Shown: positions 7,802-18,203, counted from the stretch's first letter. The stretch: 64,000 bases of DNA from Rhodanobacter sp. A1T4 (GCF_014207185.1 NZ_JACHCP010000007.1:1-64000); one strand, 5' to 3'. A program made the numbers and translations. Notes: generated by a model from the letters alone, not told the origin.

Positions 7802-8764
7802 TTGAACCAGGAAGCGCCCTACGCCACGCTCAGCCCCGACTGCATACTCGATGCCGTTGGTGCCTGCGGGCTGTGGACCGACGGTCGTCTGCTGGCGCTC
7901 AACAGTTACGAAAACCGCGTGTGGCAGGTAGGGCTAGAACGGGTGGGAGTGGAGCCGTCACAACCAGTGATCGCCAAGTTTTATCGGCCCAACCGCTGGA
8001 GCAATGCGGCGATTGTCGAGGAACACGCTTTCACCCTCGAACTGGCCGCGGCCGAGCTGCCTGTGGTTGCACCGCTTGTTTTCGCCGATCGCACGCTGCT
8101 GCTGCACAACGGCTTTCGCTACGCACTCACACCCCGCCGTGGCGGTCGTGCGCCGACGCTGGACTCGCCCGATCAGCTGCAATGGCTGGGCCGGCTGATC
8201 GCGCGCATGCATGCCGTCGGTGCGCGCCAGCCGTTCGACCATCGCGGCACACTTGATCGCGACACGATGGTGCGGCAGTCAATGCAGGCCGTGCTCGGTT
8301 CATCGCTGCTGCCTACATCACTACAAAGCCACTACCGCGCCGCCGCCGATCGGCTCGATGCCGCGATCGCACAGCGGCAGTCGGCGATCGGCCCACTGCG
8401 CCAGCTGCGCCTGCACGGCGACTGCCACCCCGGCAACGTGCTGTGGACCGACGACGGCCCGCATTTCGTCGATCTGGACGACGCTCGTATGGGACCGGCG
8501 GTGCAAGATCTGTGGATGCTCGCCGGCGATGCGCACACGATGGATGCGATGCTTGAAGGCTATCGACAGTTTCGGGATTTCAACGACGACGAACTGATCC
8601 TGATTCCCGTGCTGCGCGCCATGCGACAGATGCACTATGCCGGCTGGATCGCCGCGCGCTGGCACGATCCCGCGTTTCCTACGGCGTTTCCCTTCGCCGC
8701 CGAATCGCGCTGGTGGGAGCAGCACATCGCCGATCTGCACGAACTGGCTGATGAGTTGGCATGA
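7802..8764 (+). CDS. srkA: Stress response kinase A (YihE/RdoA family)
   Basis: SrkA is a eukaryotic-like Ser/Thr kinase that protects E. coli from envelope and MazEF-linked stress. This 320-aa protein has the phosphotransferase motifs LHGDCHPGN (about residue 204, catalytic Asp) and FVDLDDA (about residue 224, metal-binding Asp). The N-terminal LNSYENRVWQVGLE block is typical of the family. The frame opens at a TTG at 7802 with no strong ribosome site, so the exact start is uncertain. It is probably co-transcribed with the thioesterase upstream. Confidence 0.88.
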   Translation: MNQEAPYATLSPDCILDAVGACGLWTDGRLLALNSYENRVWQVGLERVGVEPSQPVIAKFYRPNRWSNAAIVEEHAFTLELAAAELPVVAPLVFADRTLLLHNGFRYALTPRRGGRAPTLDSPDQLQWLGRLIARMHAVGARQPFDHRGTLDRDTMVRQSMQAVLGSSLLPTSLQSHYRAAADRLDAAIAQRQSAIGPLRQLRLHGDCHPGNVLWTDDGPHFVDLDDARMGPAVQDLWMLAGDAHTMDAMLEGYRQFRDFNDDELILIPVLRAMRQMHYAGWIAARWHDPAFPTAFPFAAESRWWEQHIADLHELADELA

Positions 8765-8845
8765 CCGTCGGCAAACCAGCCTGCGCCGACGCTTCCGCAA
8801 CATCGGCTTTTTCTGCCACTCTTCGCACCCCTTTCGGAGTTCCGC

Positions 8846-9283
8846 ATGCGCCTTGTTCTTTTCCGCCTGATCGGCATCCTTGAAATTGCCGGTGGCTTTT
8901 ACGGCGTCGTAGCCGCGCTGCGTCGACTGCTGCCGCTGGGCTCGACTCACGAAAGCATCTTTGCGCTGATCGAGCTGGCCCTGTTCGCCTTTGTACTGGT
9001 CGCCGGCGTGTTGTTGCTGGACAACAGCGAACGCGGCATCACGTTTTCGCGCTGGGCTCAACTGCTGCAGCTGCCGCTGATCGCCACCTCGGTGTTCAGT
9101 TATGCGCTGTCCTGCGGCGCCTTCGTCAACGTATTTTCCACCCTGCACATGCCGCCGCATCTGGGTCTCGACTGGCGCTTCGGCATCCAGGGGTTTCAGT
9201 TGGCGCTGGCCGGTCCGGGCACTTCGCGTATCGGCCTCAACCTGCTGGCGCTGCTGTCATGGCTGGCACTGCGCTTGCGCTGA
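8846..9283 (+). CDS. Small integral membrane protein, unknown
   Basis: The 145-aa protein is strongly hydrophobic, with four likely membrane segments at about residues 5-25, 38-60, 70-92 and 120-143. The last loop carries conserved-looking aromatic residues before a short arginine-rich C-terminus. I do not recognise a named family. A GGAGTT ribosome site precedes the ATG. The neighbours on the same strand are srkA and a VOC protein, which give no hint of function. Confidence 0.7.
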   Translation: MRLVLFRLIGILEIAGGFYGVVAALRRLLPLGSTHESIFALIELALFAFVLVAGVLLLDNSERGITFSRWAQLLQLPLIATSVFSYALSCGAFVNVFSTLHMPPHLGLDWRFGIQGFQLALAGPGTSRIGLNLLALLSWLALRLR

Positions 9284-9360
9284 TCGGCATCTCGCTTTGC
9301 CACCAGTATCTGTCCGGCCTGATACACACCGAGTTCATCCATTCCAACCGAGGCACGCCA

Positions 9361-9696
9361 ATGGCCCGCATCAGTTTCATCGAACTCCCTGCCGCCGACC
9401 TGCACGCCGCCAAGCAGTTCTATACGAAAGTCTTCGCCTGGGAGCTGACCGACTTTGGCCCGAGTTACGCGTGCACGATGACAGGCGATGTCGATACCGG
9501 CCTGCAGGGCGATATGGCTGAAGCGTCGCGCGCGCCGCTACCGGTAATCGCGGTGGATGATCTGGAGACGGCGCTGGCCGCCGTAACATCGGCAGGCGGA
9601 ATCATCGTGAAGCCGATTTTCGGTTTTCCCGGTGGCCGCCGCTTTCATTTCGCTGATCCCAACGGCAATGAACTGGCCGTGCTCAAAGCAGATTGA
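9361..9696 (+). CDS. VOC (glyoxalase/bleomycin-resistance) family protein
   Basis: The protein is 111 aa, the size of one VOC domain. It opens with SFIELPAADLHAAKQFYTKV, the classic first beta-alpha unit, and ends with GGRRFHFADPNGNELAV, the last strand pair with the metal-site Glu. Related proteins bind metals or small ligands; the reaction here is unknown. The ATG at 9361 starts the domain directly. The next gene overlaps its stop by 4 bp (TTGA). Confidence 0.85.
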   Translation: MARISFIELPAADLHAAKQFYTKVFAWELTDFGPSYACTMTGDVDTGLQGDMAEASRAPLPVIAVDDLETALAAVTSAGGIIVKPIFGFPGGRRFHFADPNGNELAVLKAD

Positions 9697-10160
9697 GCTC
9701 AACGACGAGTCCACGGCAAATAGATAAGCTGAACTCTCCTGATTTGCCCAGCGAACGTGAAATAGACATGCTGCCGATGAATTTCCGCACCCGCAAATGG
9801 GTGAAGCCCGAAGATCTCAATCCCAACGGCACGCTTTTTGGTGGCAGCCTGCTGCGCTGGATCGACGAGGAGGCGGCGGTGTACGTGATCGCCCAGCTGG
9901 GCAACAGCCGCGTGGTGACCAAGTACATGTCGGAGATCAACTTCGTCAGCTCGGCGCGTCAGGGTGACGTGATCGAGATGGGCATCAACGCCACCCGCTT
10001 CGGCCGCACCTCGATCACTTTGCGTTGCGAGGTGCGCAACATGGTGACCCACAAGAGCATTCTCACCATCGACAAAATCGTCTTCGTCAACATGGGCCTG
10101 GACGATCAGCCATCGCCGCACGGCCATACCGAAGCGACACTCGATAACGGCAGCCCCTGA
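9693..10160 (+). CDS. Acyl-CoA thioesterase, YciA/hotdog family
   Basis: The hotdog signature NPNGTLFGGSLLRWIDEEAA (about residues 44-63) is that of YciA-type broad acyl-CoA thioesterases. The catalytic Asp within WIDE and the later VTKYMSEINFV strand are both present. The protein is 155 aa from a TTG at 9693 that overlaps the VOC stop. An ATG at 9768 would cut off the LPSEREIDML segment, which family members keep, so I prefer TTG. It may turn over acyl-CoA pools. Confidence 0.85.
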   Translation: MSSTTSPRQIDKLNSPDLPSEREIDMLPMNFRTRKWVKPEDLNPNGTLFGGSLLRWIDEEAAVYVIAQLGNSRVVTKYMSEINFVSSARQGDVIEMGINATRFGRTSITLRCEVRNMVTHKSILTIDKIVFVNMGLDDQPSPHGHTEATLDNGSP

Positions 10161-10216
10161 GCACACCGGGCGACTGCCCATGCCGGTGGTTTGCGCTCAC
10201 ACGCTATCATGCGTGG

Positions 10217-11410
10217 ATGAATACGCCCGTTGACCAAGCTAGTCCCCCCGCCACTCTTCCCGTGATCCGTCTGAAGTCCGACCGAAACCCCGGCCACCCC
10301 TGGGTATGGTCAGCGCAGATCTACAAGCCCGAAGCACGACTGCCACCGGGCAGTGTGGTCGAAGTACAGGATGCCAAGGGCCGCTTCGTCGGGCGCGGCT
10401 TCTGGAATGGCCATGCGCGCATCGCGTTGCGACTTCTGAGCAACGACGAAACCGAAACGATCGATGCCGACTGGATCGCCAGGCGCATCGACCACGCGGT
10501 AACGCTGCGTCGCGAATTGCTGCAGATCGACCACGTCAGCGATGCCTGGCGCGTGGTGCACAGCGAAGGCGACGGCTTGTCCGGCCTTATCGTCGATCGC
10601 TACGCCGACATTCTGGTAATCGAATATTTCGCTGCCGGCATGTGGCGTTTCCGCGAGGCGATCCACGCTGCGTTGCTCACGCATTTCCCAGGCGCACGGC
10701 TGTACTGGTTTGCCGAATCGCATGTGCAGAAGCAGGAGTCATTCGATTGTCGCAGCGGCGACGTGCCCGAAGCCGTGGAAGTGCATGAACACAAGCTGCG
10801 CTTCCACGCCGCACCGGGTTCGGGCCACAAAACCGGTTTCTTCGCCGACCAGCGCGACAACCGCCGCCGCTTTGCCGAACTGGCGCGCGGCAAGCGCGTG
10901 CTGGATCTGTGCTGCAACGCCGGCGGTTTCGCAGTGCATGCCATGGCCGCTGGCGCACTGTCGGCCACCGGTGTGGATCTGGATGCGGGCATCCTGGAAG
11001 TCGCCCGCGCCAACGCCGCCGCCAACAACGTCACCGTGAACTTCGAACAGGCCGACATCTTCGACTGGGTACGTGCCGCGGTGGCGCGTGGCGAGCAGTA
11101 CAACGCAGTGATCCTCGACCCGGCCAAGCTCACCCGCGACCGCAGCAAGGTGTTCGATGCGCTGAAGAAATATTTCGCGATGAACCGCATGGCGATGGAC
11201 GCGATCGCACCCGGCGGCATCCTGCTGACCTGCTCTTGCACCGGACTGGTCAGCGAAGCGGATTTCCTCGAAATGCTTCGCCGCGTGGCGCTGAACGCCG
11301 GGCGCGAGATCCAGGTTCTTGAGGTACGTGGCGCCGGCGCCGACCATCCGTTCCGTACCGACGTACCGGAAGGCCGCTATCTGAAAGCGGTGATTTGCAA
11401 GGTGATGTGA
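10217..11410 (+). CDS. rlmI: 23S rRNA (cytosine-C5) methyltransferase RlmI-like
   Basis: The 397-aa protein has an N-terminal PUA RNA-binding domain (about 15-90), a linker domain and a Rossmann methyltransferase domain. The SAM-binding motif is VLDLCCNAGGFAVHA (about 230) and the catalytic motif is TCSCTG (about 340), containing the nucleophilic Cys. E. coli RlmI makes m5C1962 in 23S rRNA with this arrangement. The DPAKL motif (about 300) also fits. It is monocistronic, between a thioesterase gene and an exporter gene. Confidence 0.9.
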   Translation: MNTPVDQASPPATLPVIRLKSDRNPGHPWVWSAQIYKPEARLPPGSVVEVQDAKGRFVGRGFWNGHARIALRLLSNDETETIDADWIARRIDHAVTLRRELLQIDHVSDAWRVVHSEGDGLSGLIVDRYADILVIEYFAAGMWRFREAIHAALLTHFPGARLYWFAESHVQKQESFDCRSGDVPEAVEVHEHKLRFHAAPGSGHKTGFFADQRDNRRRFAELARGKRVLDLCCNAGGFAVHAMAAGALSATGVDLDAGILEVARANAAANNVTVNFEQADIFDWVRAAVARGEQYNAVILDPAKLTRDRSKVFDALKKYFAMNRMAMDAIAPGGILLTCSCTGLVSEADFLEMLRRVALNAGREIQVLEVRGAGADHPFRTDVPEGRYLKAVICKVM

Positions 11411-11481
11411 GCCGCGCGACACCGATCGACGCAAACTGGCCCGATGATACGTAGACCCGCTTCACCGTTTGGAACTGACCC

Positions 11482-12891
11482 GTGAACTCAATCTCCAGCA
11501 GCAGACAGACGTCCATCGCCTGGACCATTGTTGCGGCGAGCTTCGGCTTCGCCGTAGTGCAGCTGGACGTCACCATCGTCAACGTGGCGCTGCCGCGACT
11601 GAGCATTGATCTGACCGCCAGCGTGCCCGGCCTGCAATGGGTGGTGGATGCCTACAGCCTGGTGTTCGCCGTGCTGCTGCTGTCAGCCGGCGTGATGGGT
11701 GACCGACTGGGCGCCAAGCGTGCCTACCTGATCGGCCTGGCCGGTTTTGCGCTGGCGTCTGCGGCCTGCGGCGCGGCGCAGACGGCAACCCAGCTGATCG
11801 CGGCGCGCGCCGTGCAAGGCATCGGCGCAGCGTTGTTGGTGCCCCCGTCGCTGGCGCTGCTCAACCATGCTTGCGCGCACGATGCAAAATTGCGAGCAAA
11901 GGCCATCGGTCTATGGACGGCTGCCGCCGGTGTTTCCATCGCCGCCGGCCCGATTGTTGGCGGGCTGCTGTTGAGCTGGCTCGGCTGGCGCAGCATCTTT
12001 TTCGTGAATCTGCCGCTATGCATGATCGGCATGCTGATGACCCTGCGTGTCGCCGAAACACCGCGCAAACCACAGCAGCATCTGGACCTGGGTGGACAGC
12101 TGCTGGCAATCGCCGCACTGACTTGCCTCACCGCCGCGGTGATCGAGATCGGGCCGCTCGGTATCCGCCATCCGTTGGTATTGGGTGGATTCGCGCTGGC
12201 GGTGATCAGCACCGTGTTGTTCGTGCGCGTCGAAGGTAGAGTGACGCAACCGATGCTGCCGCTAAGCTTTTTCCACCTGCCGAATTTCAGCCCGGCGGTG
12301 CTGTTCGGTATCGCGGTGAACCTGACCTACTACGGCCTGATTTTCATCCTCAGCCTGTATCTGCAGCACATATGTCGCTACACCGCCACGCAGGCAGGGC
12401 TGGCCTTTCTGCCGCTGACTGCCACGTTTGTGGTGGCCAATCTGATCAGTGGCTGGATGGTCGGCCATTACGGTAGCCGCCTGCCGATGCTGCTGGGCGC
12501 GCTGATCGGTGCCTGCGGCTTTGCCCTGCTCACGCGACTGGATGCGCATAGCAGCTATCTGGCGATGCTCGCACCGTTCGTGATGATCCCCAGCGGCATG
12601 GGACTGGGCGTACCGGCGATGACGACGGCGATCCTGGCCAGCGTCGAAAAAACCTGGTCGGGCACTGCATCAGCCGTGCTCAACGCCGCCCGACAGGCGG
12701 GCGGCGCCATCGGCGTCGCCGCGTTTGGTGCGCTGGTAACCGGCGGGGATCTTCACATCGTGCCCGGCATGCATGCGGCCGCGTGGCTTTCCAGTGGACT
12801 GCTGGTCACCGCTTCGGTTGTCGTCTGGTTTGGCATTCGCCGGCAAGTTCCGCCATCGATCGATTCGACCGGTGGCGGAACGCATCATTGA
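11482..12891 (+). CDS. MFS drug exporter, DHA2 (EmrB/QacA-like) family
   Basis: The 469-aa membrane protein should have about 14 transmembrane segments. The first helix holds the motif LDVTIVNVALPRLSIDL, diagnostic of the DHA2 proton antiporters, and the second loop has the MFS motif A sequence GDRLGAKRAYLIG. Motif C is visible as the GPIVGG turn at about residue 157. Such proteins export lipophilic drugs, dyes or bile salts. No EmrA-like partner is adjacent, so it probably works alone in the inner membrane. The start is GTG at 11482. Confidence 0.88.
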   Translation: MNSISSSRQTSIAWTIVAASFGFAVVQLDVTIVNVALPRLSIDLTASVPGLQWVVDAYSLVFAVLLLSAGVMGDRLGAKRAYLIGLAGFALASAACGAAQTATQLIAARAVQGIGAALLVPPSLALLNHACAHDAKLRAKAIGLWTAAAGVSIAAGPIVGGLLLSWLGWRSIFFVNLPLCMIGMLMTLRVAETPRKPQQHLDLGGQLLAIAALTCLTAAVIEIGPLGIRHPLVLGGFALAVISTVLFVRVEGRVTQPMLPLSFFHLPNFSPAVLFGIAVNLTYYGLIFILSLYLQHICRYTATQAGLAFLPLTATFVVANLISGWMVGHYGSRLPMLLGALIGACGFALLTRLDAHSSYLAMLAPFVMIPSGMGLGVPAMTTAILASVEKTWSGTASAVLNAARQAGGAIGVAAFGALVTGGDLHIVPGMHAAAWLSSGLLVTASVVVWFGIRRQVPPSIDSTGGGTHH

Positions 12892-12922
12892 GATAACACG
12901 TTTCGCTCCTGGGAACCTGCCA

Positions 12923-14164
12923 CTACACCGACGGCGATACCTTTGCTTTTGCCGAAGCCGGCGGCAGCAAACCGTCTGCCCGGAACATCCCCTTGATGCC
13001 ACGCAGCGCCTGGCGAATCCGGTCCTGATTCTCGATCAGGGCAAAGCGCACGTAGTCATCGCCGTAGTCGCCGAAACCAATGCCCGGCGACACCGATACC
13101 TTGGCATCGGCCAGCAGCTTCTTGGCGAACGCCAGCGAATCGAGCTTCGCATACGGCTCGGGAATTTTCGCCCAGACGTACATCGAGGCTTTCGGCACCT
13201 CGACCATCCAGCCGATTTCATGCAGGCCCTTGACCAGTACATCGCGACGCTGCTGATAGTTCGCGGCGATATCGCGCACGCACTGCTGGTCGCCTTCCAG
13301 TGCAGCGATGGCAGCGACCTGCAGCGGTGTAAACGTGCCGTAGTCGTGATAGCTCTTGATCCGCGCCAGCGCGTTGACCAGCTCGGCGTTGCCCACCATG
13401 AAACCGATGCGCCAGCCGGCCATGTTGTAGCTCTTGGACAGGGTGAAAAACTCCACCGCGATGTCCTTGGCGCCGGGCACCTGCATGATCGATGGTGCCT
13501 TCCAGCCGTCGTAGACGATATCGGCATAGGCCAGATCGTGCACCACCAGTACGTCGTACTGCTTGGCCAGGGCGACCACCCGTTCGAAGAAATCCAGCTC
13601 CACGCACTGCGCGGTGGGGTTTGATGGAAAACCGAGGATCATCATCTTCGGCTTGGGGATGCTCTCGCGGATGCCGCGCTCAAGCTCGGCAAAAAAATTG
13701 ATGCCCGGTGCCATCGGTATCGAGCGAATCTGTGCACCGGCGATCACCGCGCCGTAGATGTGGATCGGGTAACTGGGGTTGGGTACCAGCACCGTATCGC
13801 CTCGATCCAGCGTGGCCAGCATCAGATGCGCCAGGCCTTCCTTCGAGCCGATGGTGACGATGGCTTCGCTTTCCGGATCGATCTCCACGCCGTAACGCTC
13901 GCCATACCAACGCGTGATGGCGCGGCGCAGGCGCGGTATGCCCTTCGATGTGGAATAGCCGTGTGTATCCGGGCGCTGCGCCACGGTGCACAGCTTCTCG
14001 ACGATATGCGGCGGCGTGGGGCCATCCGGGTTGCCCATGCTGAGATCGACGATGTCCTCGCCGCGGCGCCGCGCCGCCATTTTCAGCTCAGCGGTGATGT
14101 TGAAGACATAGGGGGGAAGACGTTCGATGCGCTCGAAACGGCGCGAGAAACCCTGCTCGGTCAT
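12923..14164 (-). CDS. alaC: Alanine-synthesizing aminotransferase AlaC
   Basis: This PLP fold-type I aminotransferase (413 aa) converts pyruvate and glutamate to alanine and 2-oxoglutarate. The Schiff-base lysine is in [15 protein letters not shown] at about residue 242. The NPDGPTP segment near the start and the SNPTA motif complete the active site. I chose the ATG at 14164 because [14 protein letters not shown] is the family N-terminus, while the in-frame ATG at 14245 adds a non-conserved stretch. It converges with the drug-exporter gene. Confidence 0.9.
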   Translation of the reverse strand: MTEQGFSRRFERIERLPPYVFNITAELKMAARRRGEDIVDLSMGNPDGPTPPHIVEKLCTVAQRPDTHGYSTSKGIPRLRRAITRWYGERYGVEIDPESEAIVTIGSKEGLAHLMLATLDRGDTVLVPNPSYPIHIYGAVIAGAQIRSIPMAPGINFFAELERGIRESIPKPKMMILGFPSNPTAQCVELDFFERVVALAKQYDVLVVHDLAYADIVYDGWKAPSIMQVPGAKDIAVEFFTLSKSYNMAGWRIGFMVGNAELVNALARIKSYHDYGTFTPLQVAAIAALEGDQQCVRDIAANYQQRRDVLVKGLHEIGWMVEVPKASMYVWAKIPEPYAKLDSLAFAKKLLADAKVSVSPGIGFGDYGDDYVRFALIENQDRIRQALRGIKGMFRADGLLPPASAKAKVSPSV

Positions 14165-14331
14165 GACAGCCTCGTTGTACGTAAGCGCCCGGAACCGTCC
14201 GAGCGACGTCGGAGTAGCGGCGGCAGAACTTCCTGCCTGCGCCACTCCTGCGCTGACGATAAACGGAGCGAAGGGCCTCTGTCGAGATCCGCGTGCACGC
14301 CAGTTTGACCGCGTAAGTCCACACTGCTGGC

Positions 14332-15411
14332 ATGAGCCAACGCCAAATCGCTCCTGAAATCGACCCCGTGCTGCGCAGCGAAGTACGCGCTGCCGGCCTA
14401 CGCTACGTCAGCGACGATCAGCCAGGCATTGCGCGCCAGCGTCGCGGCAAGGGCTTCGGTTACCTCGATGCCAAGGGGCTGCGTATTACCGACGAAGAAG
14501 TACTCGCGCGCATCCGCGGGCTGGCAATTCCACCGGCCTATGTCGATGTGTGGATCTGCACCAACCCCAACGGGCATCTGCAGGCCACAGGGAGAGATGC
14601 CCGCGCGCGCAAGCAGTACCGCTACCACGAGCGCTGGCGTGCGATGCGCGATCACGGCAAGTTCGATCGGGTGCTCGAGTTCGGCGATGTGCTGCCGAAG
14701 CTTCGACGACGCGTGCGCAGCGACCTCGCGCAGCCCGGTCTGCCCGAAGAGAAAGTGCTGGCACTGATCGTGCGGTTGCTCGACGAAACGCTGATCCGCA
14801 TTGGTAACGATCGCTATGCGCGCGACAACAAGAGCTTCGGACTCACCACGCTGCGCTCGCGCCATGTGCGCCTGCATCGCGGGCGGCTGCGTTTCGAATT
14901 TCGCGGCAAGAGCGGCCAGCAGCGCGAGCTTGAGCTGGACGACAGGCGTTTGGCGAAAATTATCCATCGTATGCAGCAGCTGCCGGGGCAACGCCTGTTT
15001 CAGTATCTCGACGAGGGCGGCAAACGCCAGCCGGTGGATTCGGAGATGGTCAACGATTACCTGCGCAACACCAGTGGCGGCGAGTTCACGGCAAAGGATT
15101 TCCGCACCTGGGGCGGCACGGTGCAGGCCGCCGGCGTGCTTGCCCGCACGCCGCTGCCGGAAAAAGGCGGGGAGCGTACGATACGCTCCGCACTGACTGC
15201 GGCCATCAAGGAAGTCGCCGCTACGCTCGGCAACACGCCGGCCGTATGCCGCGCCTCCTACATCCACCCACTGATCATCCAAGGCTGGCAGGACGGCGAC
15301 CTGCAGCGCGCCATCCCTGCCAACGCGGCGCATCACGCCCGCCAGCTCGAGCAGCTCACCTTGCGCTACCTGCGTCGCCGCCTGCGGGCGGGTGGTCGTC
15401 GCAGCGCTTGA
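14332..15411 (+). CDS. Type IB DNA topoisomerase (poxvirus/eukaryote-like)
   Basis: The 359-aa enzyme relaxes supercoils through a 3'-phosphotyrosine. The C-terminal SYIHP segment carries the catalytic Tyr at about residue 310. The basic catalytic residues lie in the preceding helices, and [12 protein letters not shown] is a hallmark of the bacterial IB group. The N-terminal domain has the conserved [10 protein letters not shown] block. Bacterial IB enzymes are patchily distributed and were probably spread by lateral transfer. It precedes rmuC by 45 bp on the same strand, so the two may be co-transcribed. Confidence 0.9.
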   Translation: MSQRQIAPEIDPVLRSEVRAAGLRYVSDDQPGIARQRRGKGFGYLDAKGLRITDEEVLARIRGLAIPPAYVDVWICTNPNGHLQATGRDARARKQYRYHERWRAMRDHGKFDRVLEFGDVLPKLRRRVRSDLAQPGLPEEKVLALIVRLLDETLIRIGNDRYARDNKSFGLTTLRSRHVRLHRGRLRFEFRGKSGQQRELELDDRRLAKIIHRMQQLPGQRLFQYLDEGGKRQPVDSEMVNDYLRNTSGGEFTAKDFRTWGGTVQAAGVLARTPLPEKGGERTIRSALTAAIKEVAATLGNTPAVCRASYIHPLIIQGWQDGDLQRAIPANAAHHARQLEQLTLRYLRRRLRAGGRRSA

Positions 15412-15456
15412 GTCGCCAGCGCGTAAACTGATGGCTAGCCTTTGCTGGAATGCCCC

Positions 15457-16917
15457 ATGTCTGTTGCTGAAATACTGCTGATCGTTCTGCTCCTCGCCGT
15501 GCTGGTGATGATCGTGCTGCAAGTTATCACGCTGCGACGCGGCCACGCGGATGCAGGACTCAACCTGCGACTGGATGCGCTGAAGGACGATGGAGAGCGC
15601 TTGCAGCGCACGTTGCGCGAAGAACAGCGCTCAGGACGCGACGAGCTTCAGCAGGGTTTCGACCGCTTCCGCGGCCATGTCGGCGAGCAGCTCGTCGGCA
15701 TCAGCCAGCAGCAGCTGGCACGCATCGACGACTTCGGCCAGCGCCTCAACCTACTCACCGAACGCACCGATGCCGGCCTGCAGTCACTAGCCATGCGACT
15801 GGCCGAGGATGCGCGCAAGAGCCGCGAAGAACTCACGCTTGCGCTCAACCACTTCGGTGAGCAACAGCAGTTGCGCCTCGCCGCACTCACAGCCGATAAC
15901 GAAAAGCGCATGGGCGAAGTGCGCGCCACGCTGGAAGCCAAGCTCAGTGCGATCCAGCAAGATAACGCGGCCAAACTCGAACAGATGCGTGCAACCGTCG
16001 ACGAAAAGCTGCAGTCGACGCTGGAAACGCGGCTCGGGCAATCGTTCAAACTGGTCTCCGATCGCCTCGAAGCGGTGCAGCGTGGCCTTGGCGAAATGCA
16101 GAACCTGGCTATTGGCGTCGGCGATCTGAAGCGCGTGCTGACCAACGTCAAAAAGCGCGGCACCTTCGGCGAAGTGCAGCTCGGTGCGCTGCTCGAAGAC
16201 ATGCTGACCGCCGAGCAATATGCCTCCAACGTGATCACCGTGCCGGGCACCAACGACCGTGTCGAGTTCGCGATCCGCATGCCGGGACAGGAGGAAGGCG
16301 AGCACGTCTATCTGCCCATCGATGCGAAGTTTCCGGTCGAGGATTACCAGCGCCTGCTCGACGCGCAGGAGGCCGCCGATATCGAGGCCGCCAACACGGC
16401 CGGACGAGCACTGGAAAATCGCGTGCGCGATGAAGCAAAGCGCATCCAGAGCAAATACGTGTCACCGCCGCACACCACCGATTTCGCGGTGCTTTACCTT
16501 CCCACCGAAGGCCTTTACGCCGAAGTGATCCGGCGCCCCGGCCTGTTCGAAAGCCTGCAGCGCGATCATCGCGTCACCGTGGCCGGGCCGACCACATTGA
16601 GCGCGCTGCTCAACAGCCTGCAGATGGGTTTTCGCACGCTGGCAATCGCCAAGCGCAGCAGCGAGGTGTGGAAGATTCTCGGCGCAGTAAAAACCGAATT
16701 CGGTAAGTTCGGCATCGTGCTGGACAAGACCCGCAAGCAGCTCGACACCGTGCGCAACAGCATCGACAGCGCAGGCCAGCGCACACGCGTGATCGAGCGC
16801 AAACTGCGCGAAGTAGAAACACTATCGGTCACCGACAGCGCCAGCCTGCTGGGCGAAACCTTGATTGAAGACGCAAGCGAGCCTCGTATCGGCGCGGATG
16901 ACGACAGCACCGTATGA
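15457..16917 (+). CDS. rmuC: DNA recombination protein RmuC
   Basis: RmuC limits inversions at short inverted repeats and is thought to be a nuclease-type protein anchored in the membrane. The 486-aa protein has an N-terminal membrane helix (about 5-25), a long coiled coil (about 35-210) and the conserved RmuC domain, with FGEVQLGALLEDML at about 230 and LPIDAKFPVEDY at about 285. The ATG at 15457 starts immediately before the membrane helix. The stop overlaps the next gene by 4 bp. Confidence 0.92.
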   Translation: MSVAEILLIVLLLAVLVMIVLQVITLRRGHADAGLNLRLDALKDDGERLQRTLREEQRSGRDELQQGFDRFRGHVGEQLVGISQQQLARIDDFGQRLNLLTERTDAGLQSLAMRLAEDARKSREELTLALNHFGEQQQLRLAALTADNEKRMGEVRATLEAKLSAIQQDNAAKLEQMRATVDEKLQSTLETRLGQSFKLVSDRLEAVQRGLGEMQNLAIGVGDLKRVLTNVKKRGTFGEVQLGALLEDMLTAEQYASNVITVPGTNDRVEFAIRMPGQEEGEHVYLPIDAKFPVEDYQRLLDAQEAADIEAANTAGRALENRVRDEAKRIQSKYVSPPHTTDFAVLYLPTEGLYAEVIRRPGLFESLQRDHRVTVAGPTTLSALLNSLQMGFRTLAIAKRSSEVWKILGAVKTEFGKFGIVLDKTRKQLDTVRNSIDSAGQRTRVIERKLREVETLSVTDSASLLGETLIEDASEPRIGADDDSTV

Positions 16918-17489
16918 GTGCCGCGCGCAACCCACTGATCAAGCACCATCGACGACTCGGAGCACTCGCCGCCGAACTTGAACGGCTGCGCAAAACGCTG
17001 CCACGACGTGAGCGGGTGCTGGTCGGTTTTGCCCAGGCAGTTCGTGTCGCCGCCGCGGCAAGCCTTGGCTACTTTGGCGCGCTGGGGCTAGGACTGCAGC
17101 CGGGGTTCTGGGCCGCGATCACCGCCATCTCGGTGACCCAGAGCAGTTTTGCCGAAGTGCGCAACTCGTCGCGCGACCAGTTTATCGGCGCCATCTTCGG
17201 CGGACTGATAGGAATCGGTGCCGCCCTGCTTGGCCATGATCATTACTGGGCCTACATCGTGGCGGTCATGCTGGGTACGATGTTTTGCTGGGCCTGCAAT
17301 CTCGGCGCGGCCGGTCGCATCAGCGGCATCACCACCACCATCATCATGCTGGTGCCGCATCAGGGATCGTTTCTGCAGTTCGCCCTATTTCGCCTGGGCG
17401 AGGTCACGCTAGGCGCTCTGGCGGCGTTATTGGTGACACTGCTTTACGAGGCGCTGGAGCGACACTTGTTTCCCGATGCTTCTTCGTAA
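16914..17489 (+). CDS. FUSC-family membrane protein
   Basis: The 191-aa protein carries one FUSC-type membrane domain with five or six hydrophobic segments (about residues 43-180), including GFWAAITAISVTQSSF. FUSC proteins include AaeB-type aromatic acid exporters and fusaric acid exporters. Those have two such domains and about 650 aa, so this is a single-domain member that may function as an oligomer. It overlaps rmuC by ATGA and so is co-translated with it, but the link between them is unknown. Confidence 0.8.
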   Translation: MSAARNPLIKHHRRLGALAAELERLRKTLPRRERVLVGFAQAVRVAAAASLGYFGALGLGLQPGFWAAITAISVTQSSFAEVRNSSRDQFIGAIFGGLIGIGAALLGHDHYWAYIVAVMLGTMFCWACNLGAAGRISGITTTIIMLVPHQGSFLQFALFRLGEVTLGALAALLVTLLYEALERHLFPDASS

Positions 17490-17603
17490 AACACACAACG
17501 TGCGTGGGCAGAGCTGCGGCTTTATGCCTGTCCACGCTAACGTCAATCGCAAATGTCACTGGCCCGCTACACTGGCAAGCCTGTCTGAGTTCCAAGGACC
17601 ACT

Positions 17604-18203
17604 ATGAGCAAGCAGCCACCCACCGACGTCACCCGAGAACAGGCCGAGGAGGCCGTGCGCACACTGCTGCGCTGGGCCGGCGAAGATCCCTCCCGCGAAG
17701 GCCTGCTGGATACGCCCAAGCGCGTGGTCAAGGCCTACGGCGACTGGTTCAGCGGTTACCTGTCCGATCCGGGCGAATATTTGCGGCGTACCTTCAAGGA
17801 GGTGGCCGGCTATGACGAGATGGTGGTGCTGCGCGATATCGAATTCGAGAGCCATTGCGAGCATCACATGGCGCCGATCATCGGTCGTGCGCACGTGGGC
17901 TATCTACCGACCAATCGGGTGGTTGGTATCAGCAAACTGGCACGCGTGGTCGACGGCTTTGCGCGGCGCTTCCAGGTACAGGAAAAACTCACCGCCGAGA
18001 TCGCCCAGTGCATCCAGGAGAACCTGCACCCGGCCGGCGTGGCGGTAGTAATCGATGCCAGCCATGAGTGTATGAGCACGCGCGGCGTGCACAAGCGCGG
18101 CGTATCGATGGTCACCAGTCAGATGCTGGGCTCGTTCCGTGATGATGCGCGCACCCGCATGGAATTTCTGCAGTTCATCGGCATCGGCCGCGGCGTGCGC
18201 TGA
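17604..18203 (+). CDS. folE: GTP cyclohydrolase I
   Basis: FolE converts GTP to dihydroneopterin triphosphate, the first step of folate (and pterin) synthesis. The 199-aa length is normal. The zinc site is visible as HCEHH (Cys at about residue 85) and HECMSTRGV (second Cys at about 156). [17 protein letters not shown] is the family signature. The start has AAGGA upstream of the ATG. The next gene begins at the base right after the stop. Confidence 0.95.
   Translation: MSKQPPTDVTREQAEEAVRTLLRWAGEDPSREGLLDTPKRVVKAYGDWFSGYLSDPGEYLRRTFKEVAGYDEMVVLRDIEFESHCEHHMAPIIGRAHVGYLPTNRVVGISKLARVVDGFARRFQVQEKLTAEIAQCIQENLHPAGVAVVIDASHECMSTRGVHKRGVSMVTSQMLGSFRDDARTRMEFLQFIGIGRGVR

Noticed and set aside
14398..15546. 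Minus-strand 382-codon frame opposite the topoisomerase gene
   Set aside because: It covers a clearly real gene on the other strand and shows the usual His/Gln/Arg-rich shadow composition.
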